Source: Clostridium sp. AM49-4BH
GTDB taxonomy: Bacteria; Bacillota; Clostridia; Lachnospirales; Lachnospiraceae
Direction of reading: 5' to 3'
Assembly (NCBI RefSeq): GCF_003478335.1
Contig: NZ_QUFB01000053.1
Coordinates: forward strand, 1 to 19,758
DNA length: 19,758 bases
A program made the position numbers and the translations under genes. Within the stretch, counting starts at the first letter, position 1. Every line of letters starts with the position of its first letter. Under the pieces are notes generated by a model, which was not told the DNA's origin, searched no databases, and saw only the letters and a list, made by a program, of their open reading frames with translations. Of the stretch, positions 14,021 to 19,758 are shown piece by piece.

Positions 14021-14347
14021 ATGCAGATTAAGATCATATCTTGCGAAACGCTAAAAGAATATATGCAAAGGGATGATTGTATTCTGCTTGATCTGCGCGA
14101 AAAAGCAGATTATGAGCAGGGGCACCTGCCCGGAGCGGTGTATGCAGACTGGGAAACTTTGGAGCAAAATATAGATGCTATTTTAGAACAGCAGGAAAAA
14201 GAGATACGAGCCATTGTATTGTATTGCGACAGAGGTAATATCAGCTTGATCGTAGCCAGGGATCTCGTTCGTAAAGGGTATCCGGCAATCAGCGTGGGGG
14301 GCGGATTTATGCGCTGTGGAAGGACATTGGCTGGTTTGACAATTTGA
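14021..14347 (+). CDS. Rhodanese-like domain protein
   Basis: The product has 108 residues and is a single rhodanese domain. Seen are LLDLREKADYEQGHLPGAV (the family's D-x-R...H-I/L-P-G-A signature) and the active loop LYCDRGNIS with catalytic Cys69. ATG 14021 is used because GTGGGGG lies about 7 nt before it; ATG 14015 would overlap that site. Rhodaneses carry sulfur as persulfide; the partner here is unknown. It lies between the agr operon and the ECF genes with no clear terminator or promoter around it. Cytoplasmic, no signal peptide. Confidence 0.85.
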   Translation: MQIKIISCETLKEYMQRDDCILLDLREKADYEQGHLPGAVYADWETLEQNIDAILEQQEKEIRAIVLYCDRGNISLIVARDLVRKGYPAISVGGGFMRCGRTLAGLTI

Positions 14348-14447
14348 CTATTCCATGGCAGAATAATAGATAAAATTCTGAAAGCATTGTTTGGGATGTG
14401 CTGTGAGTGGGCATCTGCAATGCGAAAACGGGAAGGGGCTTATTGGT

Positions 14448-15287
14448 TTGATCCATGCAAAGAATGTTGGGTTTGAGTATTTTCGCAGGGACAGCGATGG
14501 CGAAGTGATAGAAGTGATACCGGCATTAAAGGATGTTTCGATGCAGGTGCAGCCGGGAGATTTTGTAGCGGTACTCGGCGCAAATGGTTCAGGGAAATCT
14601 ACTTTTGCGAAGCATTTGTGTGCACTGCTCACGCCTGGAGAAGGAACGATTTTGGTGGCAGGAATGGACACGGCAGATGCGGAGAAACATTTGCAGATTC
14701 GCCAGACAGCAGGGATGGTGTTCCAAAATCCGGACAATCAGTTGGTTGCCGGTGTTGTAGAAGAGGATGTTGCCTTTGGCCCTGAAAATATTGGAGTAGA
14801 GTCGCGTCAAATATGGCAGCGTGTAGAAGAAAGTTTGCAAAGTGTAGGTATGAGCGCATATCGTTATGCGTCACCGATGCATTTGTCAGGTGGACAGAAA
14901 CAGCGTGTGGCGATTGCGGGAATCGTGGCAATGCGGCCGAAATGTATTGTTTTGGATGAGCCTACGGCAATGTTAGATCCTAAGGGGCGAGAGTCCGTTA
15001 TTAAGACGATCAAGGAGTTAAATCGCAAGGAAAAGATAACCATCGTATTGATCACACATTATATGGAAGAGATTGTAGATGCCGATTATGTATATGTGAT
15101 GGGGGATGGACAAGTTGTGACGGAAGGCACACCGAAGGAAGTGTTCGTGCGAGAAGAGGCACTTCGCAGATGCAAGCTGGATGTGCCGGAGATTACGAAA
15201 ATTGCGACAGCTTTGCAGGCTGCAGGGCTTCCGGTAGACAAGGCAACTTTGACGGAGGATGAGCTGATGGAACAATTGCTTCGTTAA
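14448..15287 (+). CDS. ecfA1: ECF transporter ATPase EcfA1
   Basis: The product has 279 residues and is one of two ATPases of an energy-coupling-factor (ECF) module that drives vitamin uptake with interchangeable S-components. Walker A is GANGSGKST (about 44-52), the Q-loop reads FQNPDNQ (typical of EcfA1), then signature LSGGQKQR, Walker B CIVLDEPTAMLDP and H-loop ITH. The start is TTG at 14448, 8-9 nt after GGAAGGGG; it gives the usual beginning MIHAKNVGFEY. The upstream TTG at 14391 adds 19 residues without family support. A charged insertion (RRDSDGEVIEV) follows the first strand. The last codons are repeated in tandem behind the stop. Confidence 0.93.
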   Translation: MIHAKNVGFEYFRRDSDGEVIEVIPALKDVSMQVQPGDFVAVLGANGSGKSTFAKHLCALLTPGEGTILVAGMDTADAEKHLQIRQTAGMVFQNPDNQLVAGVVEEDVAFGPENIGVESRQIWQRVEESLQSVGMSAYRYASPMHLSGGQKQRVAIAGIVAMRPKCIVLDEPTAMLDPKGRESVIKTIKELNRKEKITIVLITHYMEEIVDADYVYVMGDGQVVTEGTPKEVFVREEALRRCKLDVPEITKIATALQAAGLPVDKATLTEDELMEQLLR

Positions 15288-15410
15288 AGCAGCAATGTGG
15301 CGTGTTAATCACGGAAATGAGCTGATGGAACAGTTGCTTCGTTAAAGCAGCGATGCAGGGCGTGTTGATCACGGAAATGAGCTGATAGCACAGTTGCTTG
15401 CTTAATGGCA
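15259..15410 (+). repeat. Tandem repeats of the ecfA1 3' end (about 58-60 bp, 2.5 copies)
   Basis: ATGAGCTGATGGAACA and the following bases begin at 15259, 15317 and 15377 (periods 58 and 60). The first unit is the real ecfA1 C-terminus and stop (LMEQLLR); the second repeats it almost exactly, stop included; the third is diverged (ATAGCACAG) and ends before the ecfA2 ribosome site. This looks like slippage or unequal crossing over, and adds about 120 bp between ecfA1 and ecfA2. Confidence 0.85.
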
Positions 15411-15428
15411 GGCATGGAGGAATTAGTG

Positions 15429-16292
15429 ATGGCGATGATACTAGAGCATGTGAATTATAGTTATGGTGTAGGCACCGGCAAAGAGTTTCATGCTTTGAAA
15501 GACATCAATTTGCAGATTGGTGACCATGAATTTATTGGATTGGTGGGGCATAGCGGCTCCGGCAAATCCACATTGATACAGTTGATGAATGGACTTTTGC
15601 GTGCAACGGAAGGTACCATTTATTGGGATGGACAAGATATTTATGACAAATCTTTTTCGATGCGGAGTCTGCGTGGACAAGTTGGTTTAGTGTTTCAGTA
15701 TCCGGAATATCAGCTTTTTGCGGAGTCTGTTATTGTGGATGTAGAATATGGTCCTAGAAATTTAGGGTGGTCTAATTTGGATGTAGAATATCGTTCGTAT
15801 GAGGCACTCAAACAAGTTGGAATTGGTGAAAATTTATTGGATGTTTCTCCACTCTCGCTTTCCGGGGGACAGAAGAGGCGGGTAGCGATTGCCGGCGTGT
15901 TGGCAATGGCGCCTAAGCTGCTTATTTTGGATGAGCCGATGGCAGGACTGGATCCAAGCGGCAGAGAAGAAATGCTTACATTGTTAAGTAAATTATATGA
16001 GGAGCGCCAGATCAGTATTGTGCTGGTGTCCCACAATATGGACGATGTTGCAAAATATGCGGATCGTATTTTGGTTATGAATGAGGGTGAACTGGTATTG
16101 GATGGCGTTCCAAAGAAAGTATTTCACTATCAGGACGAGTTGGAACAGATTGGACTTGGTGTCCCACAAATGACACACTTGATTCATCGTCTGGAGAAGG
16201 CAACGGGCTGTCGGCTTGGTGATGCGATCACGTTAGAGGAGGGATTACCTTTGATCGAGCAGTGGTGGCATGCAAAAGGTACGTCACGATGA
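15429..16292 (+). CDS. ecfA2: ECF transporter ATPase EcfA2
   Basis: The product has 287 residues, partner of EcfA1 in the ECF module. Walker A is GHSGSGKST (about 40-48), the Q-loop FQYPEYQLF is typical of EcfA2, then LSLSGGQKRR, Walker B LLILDEPMAGLDP and H-loop VSH. ATG 15429 lies 8 nt after TGGAGG; ATG 15435 is also possible but too far from it. The two ATPases form a heterodimer that grips EcfT. ecfT follows after 28 bp. Confidence 0.94.
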   Translation: MAMILEHVNYSYGVGTGKEFHALKDINLQIGDHEFIGLVGHSGSGKSTLIQLMNGLLRATEGTIYWDGQDIYDKSFSMRSLRGQVGLVFQYPEYQLFAESVIVDVEYGPRNLGWSNLDVEYRSYEALKQVGIGENLLDVSPLSLSGGQKRRVAIAGVLAMAPKLLILDEPMAGLDPSGREEMLTLLSKLYEERQISIVLVSHNMDDVAKYADRILVMNEGELVLDGVPKKVFHYQDELEQIGLGVPQMTHLIHRLEKATGCRLGDAITLEEGLPLIEQWWHAKGTSR

Positions 16293-16320
16293 CAGACTGT
16301 TAGTGATTTGGAGGAATTAG

Positions 16321-17127
16321 ATGTTACGAGAAATAACAATAGGGCAGTATTATGCGACGGATTCACTGCTTCATCGCTTGGATCCACGTGTTAAGATTGC
16401 CGGGACTTTATTATATATTATTTCCTTGTTTTTGGTACATCATTATATAGGATTGGTTGTTGCGGCGTTGGTATTTGGCGTGATGGTACGAATGTCTAAT
16501 GTGCCGTTTCGTTTTATTGTAAAAGGTCTTAAGCCAATTATGATGATGTTGGTATTTACAGCCCTGCTGCATCTGTTTTGCACACCGGGCAAGGCGATAT
16601 TTTCACTGGGAGTGCTTCATATCACGATAGAGGGTGTACAAAAATGTATTTTTTTGACGGTACGTTTGACCCTTATGATGATCGGATCTTCGTTAATGAC
16701 GCTGACAACGACACCGAATCAGCTCACCGACGGAATTGAGCAAATGCTGAGGCCGTTGCGAAAGCTGCATGTACCTGTTCACGAATTTGCGTTGATGATG
16801 TCGATCGCGCTTCGGTTTATTCCAATCCTGATGGAAGAACTGGATAAAATTATGAAAGCACAGCTTGCCAGAGGCGCTGATTTTGAGAGCGGCAATTTTT
16901 TGCATCGCCTAAAAAATATGCTGCCCATTTTATTGCCGTTATTTGCATCGGCAATGCGGCGTGCTAATGAATTGGCGTATGCGATGGATGCGCGCTGTTA
17001 TCATGGTGGAGAAGGCAGAACAAAAATGAAACCACTCCGCTATGGATATCGGGATATGATCGGTTATATTAGTATCGTGTGCTATTTGATCGTCCTGATT
17101 GCCGTGGATCGGATCGTGGCATTTTGA
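16321..17127 (+). CDS. ecfT: ECF transporter membrane coupling protein EcfT
   Basis: The product has 268 residues. EcfT joins the EcfA1-EcfA2 pair to substrate-binding S-components in the membrane. The N-terminus shows the family phrase HRLDPRVKI. Several membrane helices fill about 25-125 (two near 27-60, then 70-90 and 105-125). The two coupling motifs are visible as QLARGADF (Ala-Arg-Gly) and AMDARCYHG (Ala-Arg-Cys in place of Ala-Arg-Gly). A last helix ends near the C-terminus. GGAGG lies 6 nt before ATG. Confidence 0.93.
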   Translation: MLREITIGQYYATDSLLHRLDPRVKIAGTLLYIISLFLVHHYIGLVVAALVFGVMVRMSNVPFRFIVKGLKPIMMMLVFTALLHLFCTPGKAIFSLGVLHITIEGVQKCIFLTVRLTLMMIGSSLMTLTTTPNQLTDGIEQMLRPLRKLHVPVHEFALMMSIALRFIPILMEELDKIMKAQLARGADFESGNFLHRLKNMLPILLPLFASAMRRANELAYAMDARCYHGGEGRTKMKPLRYGYRDMIGYISIVCYLIVLIAVDRIVAF

Positions 17128-17234
17128 TGTGGAAAGCTGTGGTGGAATGATTCTGCTTTGAGCGAAAAAATACGCCGGATGGTTTGATTGATAATAGAAC
17201 ATATCTGCGTAGGGCCGGAATGGAGATTATTGGC

Positions 17235-17975
17235 ATGAAACGAATTAAATTAGTAGTAGCATATGATGGGACGAATTATCATGGCTGGCAGGTTCAGCCG
17301 CGTGAGATAACGATAGAAGGCGTACTTAATGAGGCACTGACTGCACTCACGGGGGAAGAAATACAGGTGATCGGCGCGAGTCGAACGGATGCAGGAGTAC
17401 ATGCGCGCGGAAACGTTGCGGTATTTGATACGGAATCCCGCATTCCGGGAGAAAAATTTTCCTATGCTTTGAATCAGCGTTTGCCCGAGGATGTCATTAT
17501 TCAAGATTCTTGTGAGGTGACGGCTGATTTTCATCCAAGACATTGCGAATGCCGAAAAACATATGAATATACGATATTAAACCGCACTTTTCCATTGCCG
17601 GAATATCGCAACACCGCTTTCTTTTGCTATGGAGATTTGGATGTAGAACGTATGGATCAGGCGGCAAAGCAGTTCGTGGGGGAACATGATTTTGCTGCTT
17701 TTTGTTCTGCAGGAGCGCAAGTGCAGTCAACCGTCCGGACTATTTACAGTGCGACCGTGGAGCGGGAACAGCCGGAAGTGATCCGCATACGGATTCGTGG
17801 AAATGGATTTTTGTATAATATGGTGCGAATTATCGCAGGGACGCTGTTGGAGGTCGGTCGTGGCAATTTAGAGGTGTCCCAAATTGCGGACATCATAGCG
17901 TCAAAGGACCGTGCCAATGCAGGACCGACTGCGCCAGCCAAGGGATTAAAATTAATGCAGATAGAATATTTATAG
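17235..17975 (+). CDS. truA: tRNA pseudouridine synthase TruA (positions 38-40)
   Basis: The product has 246 residues, the family length. TruA converts uridine 38, 39 or 40 in the anticodon arm of many tRNAs to pseudouridine. Seen are MKRIKLVVAYDGTNYHGWQ, the catalytic motif GASRTDAGVHA with Asp52, the central CRKTYEY, FLYNMVR and the C-terminal GPTAPAKGL. ATG 17235 gives the standard beginning and follows GGAGATT; upstream in-frame starts (17220, 17184) add non-family residues. Position after ecfT is the classic Firmicute order; rplM and rpsI, often next, are not here. Confidence 0.95.
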   Translation: MKRIKLVVAYDGTNYHGWQVQPREITIEGVLNEALTALTGEEIQVIGASRTDAGVHARGNVAVFDTESRIPGEKFSYALNQRLPEDVIIQDSCEVTADFHPRHCECRKTYEYTILNRTFPLPEYRNTAFFCYGDLDVERMDQAAKQFVGEHDFAAFCSAGAQVQSTVRTIYSATVEREQPEVIRIRIRGNGFLYNMVRIIAGTLLEVGRGNLEVSQIADIIASKDRANAGPTAPAKGLKLMQIEYL

Positions 17976-17992
17976 GAGAGGGGAAGCGTAGT

Positions 17993-18403
17993 ATGAGCAA
18001 AAAGATATTAGTGTACGAAATATCGGACACACGATTTGAAGCTTTGAAAAAGACATTGCGCCCATTGGGTGTCAGCGTATATAAGGTTGCGAAATCGCAG
18101 TATGGTGATCCGATTGGAGAGCTTGCTCTTGGTAAGGCAGGGCAAAAAGCTGTGGGAACGGTTCAAAGCCACACTAATATACCGGGAGCTGCACCGATTC
18201 CGGCAGTCGGAATGCCATGTATTGGTGAGATGCTTATATTTAGTGGGATTTCCGGTCGGGAGATGGATGCTGTATTAGCTGCACTGCGACAGGCGGATCT
18301 GGTCGTTCCGTTGAAAGCAACTGTTACAATGTATAATTATTCTTGGAATGGATACGCCATATATCAGGAATTATCCAAAGAACACCGAAAGTTTACCAAA
18401 TAG
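17993..18403 (+). CDS. DUF3783 domain protein
   Basis: The product has 136 residues, cytoplasmic. The pattern 'MLIFSGISGREMDAVLAALRQADLVVPLKATVTMYNYSWNGYAIYQELSKEH' is recognised as the DUF3783 family; no function is established that I can cite. Its start is behind GGAGAGGGG, 17 nt after truA, so it is probably cotranscribed. A hairpin at 18498-18534 may end the transcript. Confidence 0.75.
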   Translation: MSKKILVYEISDTRFEALKKTLRPLGVSVYKVAKSQYGDPIGELALGKAGQKAVGTVQSHTNIPGAAPIPAVGMPCIGEMLIFSGISGREMDAVLAALRQADLVVPLKATVTMYNYSWNGYAIYQELSKEHRKFTK

Positions 18404-18497
18404 TTTCCGTGGAGAATGGCTGTTGCAAGTAAGGTTAATAAAATAGTTTGTGGGACGAAGTGTCAGCCATAGCAAGAAAAGTGACTAAAATAGTTGC

Positions 18498-18534
18498 GGC
18501 AACTTTGTGCCATAAATACACAGGTTGCCGTTTT
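18498..18534 (+). terminator. Probable terminator after the truA-DUF3783 unit
   Basis: GGCAAC (18498-18503) pairs with GTTGCC (18524-18529), extended inside by TGTG/CACA after a mismatch, followed by GTTTTG. The rest of 18404-18567 holds no convincing gene; it has two TAAAATAGTT repeats and an ATGGCTG/CAGCCAT pair too far apart to interpret. Confidence 0.5.
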
Positions 18535-18567
18535 GTCTCGTGGTAGTGCCGGTATTAACGCTGCCCT

Positions 18568-18834
18568 TTAGTCAGTGCAGTCCTCGTGTGCATGGAGATA
18601 TTTTTCTTTGGTCGCCAATCCTCCGCGAATATGCCGCTCCGCTTTGTTCACATTCAGCACGGTGCGAACCTCGTCGGCTAATGTGTGATCTATGGCAGGA
18701 AGGCGCTCGGTGACATCCTTATGTACGGTGCTTTTGCTTACACGAAAAACACTGGCAGTTTGACGGACAGTGGCACTTTTTTCGACAATATAATGACCGA
18801 TTTCCAGTGCTCTTTTTTCAATATCTTCTCTCAA
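18568..18834 (-). CDS. spoIIID: Sporulation transcription factor SpoIIID
   Basis: The product has 88 residues, the usual SpoIIID size. SpoIIID is a mother-cell DNA-binding regulator that switches genes on or off between the sigma-E and sigma-K phases. The helix-turn-helix region reads ATVRQTASVFRVSKSTVHKDVTERLP and the C-terminal part AERHIRGGLATKEKY; both are highly diagnostic. The start is TTG at 18834, just after GGGAG; no ATG is available close by. A sigma-E-like promoter lies at 18863-18892. This is direct evidence for an endospore-forming lineage. Confidence 0.95.
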   Translation of the reverse strand: MREDIEKRALEIGHYIVEKSATVRQTASVFRVSKSTVHKDVTERLPAIDHTLADEVRTVLNVNKAERHIRGGLATKEKYLHAHEDCTD

Positions 18835-18862
18835 AATGCTCCCTCACAATTGTTGTTTGTAC

Positions 18863-18892
18863 AGTCTATGCACAGGGCAAAGATTGTATTAC
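18863..18892 (-). promoter_or_regulatory. Possible sigma-E promoter of spoIIID
   Basis: On the - strand GTAATACA (18892-18885) and CATAGACT (18870-18863) are separated by 14 bp, resembling the sigma-E pattern (-35 ATA-rich, 14-15 bp, -10 CATAcAcT). It lies about 30 nt upstream of the spoIIID start. spoIIID is known to be transcribed by sigma-E in Bacillus. Confidence 0.5.
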
Positions 18893-18937
18893 AAGCATAC
18901 AGAGAGATTTCAATAAAGGCTTGCGAGAAGATAGTTG

Positions 18938-19468
18938 TTAGACGGTTAATGTTGCAAATAAATCAAGGAATTCTTGCTCGACCTGCGCAAAAGGAAGTGT
19001 CTCAAAAGCAGGATCTGTCACGAGAAGAGGAGCCTGTTCCATGAGTTTTTCTCCCATATAATGATCAAATTCATAATATAAGCAGGCGTTATCAATGTCC
19101 GTGATCTGGGACATCTCTTCGTCGGAAGGTATCTGTCCCAAAAAACGAACATAAATAGCGTCCTGCATATTTTTTTCAATGCGGCGGTACTCGGACAATT
19201 CGCCTTTTACCGGTCTGGTGATGTCCGATAAATAGGCCTCGCTTCCGTCATGCAGCAGACATGCGAGAACTACTCTGGATGAGTAGTTTCTCGCAATTGC
19301 TTCTCTGGCACAAGCAATACTGTGTTGCCCAACGGAATAAAATTCCGGAAAATGCCCGTTTGCGCGGGTCATAAGTGACTGTGCATGGGCAATGTCCTCA
19401 ATGCGAATCTCTTCCTGTTTTGGACACAAAGGATTCATTTGTACTTTGCTAAATGTTGTAATATGCAT
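18938..19468 (-). CDS. HD-domain phosphohydrolase
   Basis: The product has 176 residues. It belongs to the HD superfamily of metal-dependent phosphohydrolases: FYSVGQHS (His49), the HD pair LLHDGSEAYLSD (His73-Asp74) and a later Asp in QITDIDNA (124 or 126) can supply the metal ligands. The phrase 'IEDIAHAQSLMTRANGHF' resembles YfbR-like nucleotidase proteins found widely in bacteria and phages, but the substrate is not proven. ATG 19468 is preferred, since GAGG lies 6 nt before it; ATG 19474 abuts that ribosome site. It ends 103 bp before spoIIID and runs the same way. Confidence 0.83.
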   Translation of the reverse strand: MHITTFSKVQMNPLCPKQEEIRIEDIAHAQSLMTRANGHFPEFYSVGQHSIACAREAIARNYSSRVVLACLLHDGSEAYLSDITRPVKGELSEYRRIEKNMQDAIYVRFLGQIPSDEEMSQITDIDNACLYYEFDHYMGEKLMEQAPLLVTDPAFETLPFAQVEQEFLDLFATLTV

Positions 19469-19510
19469 ATTCATCCTCGTTTCTGCACCTGTTGTCTGCG
19501 TTACTTATCA

Positions 19511-19536
19511 ATACCTCAAACTTCCCATACCTCAAA
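19511..19536 (-). promoter_or_regulatory. Direct repeat TTTGAGGTAT upstream of the HD gene
   Basis: TTTGAGGTAT occurs twice on the - strand with a 16-bp period (19536-19527 and 19520-19511), in a 200-bp gene-free stretch (19475-19673). It may be an operator or chance. No strong promoter is seen in this stretch, and a weak CGCAA/TTGCG hairpin lies near 19644. Confidence 0.25.
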
Positions 19537-19673
19537 TCCGCCATGACCACATATTGCTTATTATGTCAGTAATAAATAAACCATTTTGCAGCCAATACAT
19601 TAAATTGTTCTGTCATCAGAGAACTAAGATAATTGCCGCAGAACGCAATGTTTTTGCGTGATTTCTTATTTTG

Positions 19674-19757
19674 TTAAGTCTCTGATGAATACATGCCCGA
19701 AGGATTGTTTGAGTCGTCCCGGTTTAGCAAGGTATCATCCATTTTTGGACGGGACGC
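19674..19757 (-). CDS. C-terminal end of an unidentified gene (partial)
   Basis: On the - strand a frame open to the window edge reads ASRPKMDDTLLNRDDSNNPS, then GMYSSET and TAA. The hydrophilic, Asp/Asn-rich composition is typical of a disordered protein tail. Too short to identify; it could be a chance frame. Confidence 0.35.
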   Translation of the reverse strand, partial: ASRPKMDDTLLNRDDSNNPSGMYSSET

Positions 19758-19758
19758 T

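Noticed and set aside
14358..14379. CAGAAT/ATTCTG hairpin before ecfA1 as a riboswitch or terminator
   Set aside because: Six base pairs, A/T-rich and no T-run; too weak to call.
14348..14737. Minus-strand frames opposite ecfA1 and the other ECF genes
   Set aside because: Shadows of conserved coding frames; composition follows the codon structure of the + strand genes.
18685..19044. Open frame on the + strand across spoIIID and the HD gene
   Set aside because: It is antisense to two well-recognised genes and has no family resemblance or ribosome site.

Overview
The window looks like chromosome from a spore-forming, low-GC Firmicute, most probably a Lachnospiraceae-type Clostridium. This rests on a clear SpoIIID, an EcfA1-EcfA2-EcfT-TruA block, strong AGGAGG-type ribosome sites, and an Agr-type peptide signalling set. 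Genus and species cannot be set from the sequence alone.

Positions 1-14000 form an accessory island of exported leucine-rich-repeat (LRR) proteins interleaved with agr quorum-sensing parts. It holds five EF-hand/LRR proteins (one 5'-partial, one shortened and without a good EF-hand), two BspA-like LRR_5 proteins, one intact agrB, one 5'-truncated agrB, two tiny reading frames that look like agrD leader remnants, and at the right end a LytTR response regulator and a GHKL histidine kinase (AgrA/AgrC-like). Long near-identical blocks recur: 3100-3901 with 7125-7979; 1715-1972 with 5283-5540 and partly 10239-10352; 2845-3100 with 6423-6678; 6687-6880 with 11697-11888. They share promoters, signal peptides and 3' ends, while gene middles diverge. 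The locus therefore reads as a recombining, diversifying array.

Two promoter classes organise the island. Class 1 occurs four times: two ACCGTTCA boxes exactly 21 bp apart, with an extended -10 (TGCTAGGAT or TGCTAGTAT) whose hexamer starts 34 bp after the second box. It precedes the two agrD-like remnants, agrB and the regulator-kinase operon, which is what an autoregulated AgrA-type LytTR activator would be expected to bind. Class 2 also occurs four times: a double AATTCTTAAG (palindrome CTTAAGAATTCTTAAG), 15 bp, TTGACG or TTGATT, 17 bp, TGTAAT or TGTACT. It precedes both BspA-like genes and two of the EF-hand/LRR genes. With no terminator between the class 1 and class 2 promoters at 3527-3723 and 7552-7802, quorum sensing could also feed into the LRR genes. 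No intact agrD is visible in the window.

Positions 14000-19758 are ordinary chromosome: a small rhodanese, the ECF vitamin-transporter energising module (ecfA1, ecfA2, ecfT), truA and a DUF3783 protein on the + strand, then spoIIID, an HD-domain phosphohydrolase and the C-terminal end of an unidentified gene on the - strand. A possible sigma-E promoter precedes spoIIID, and the 3' tail of ecfA1 is tandemly repeated behind its stop codon.
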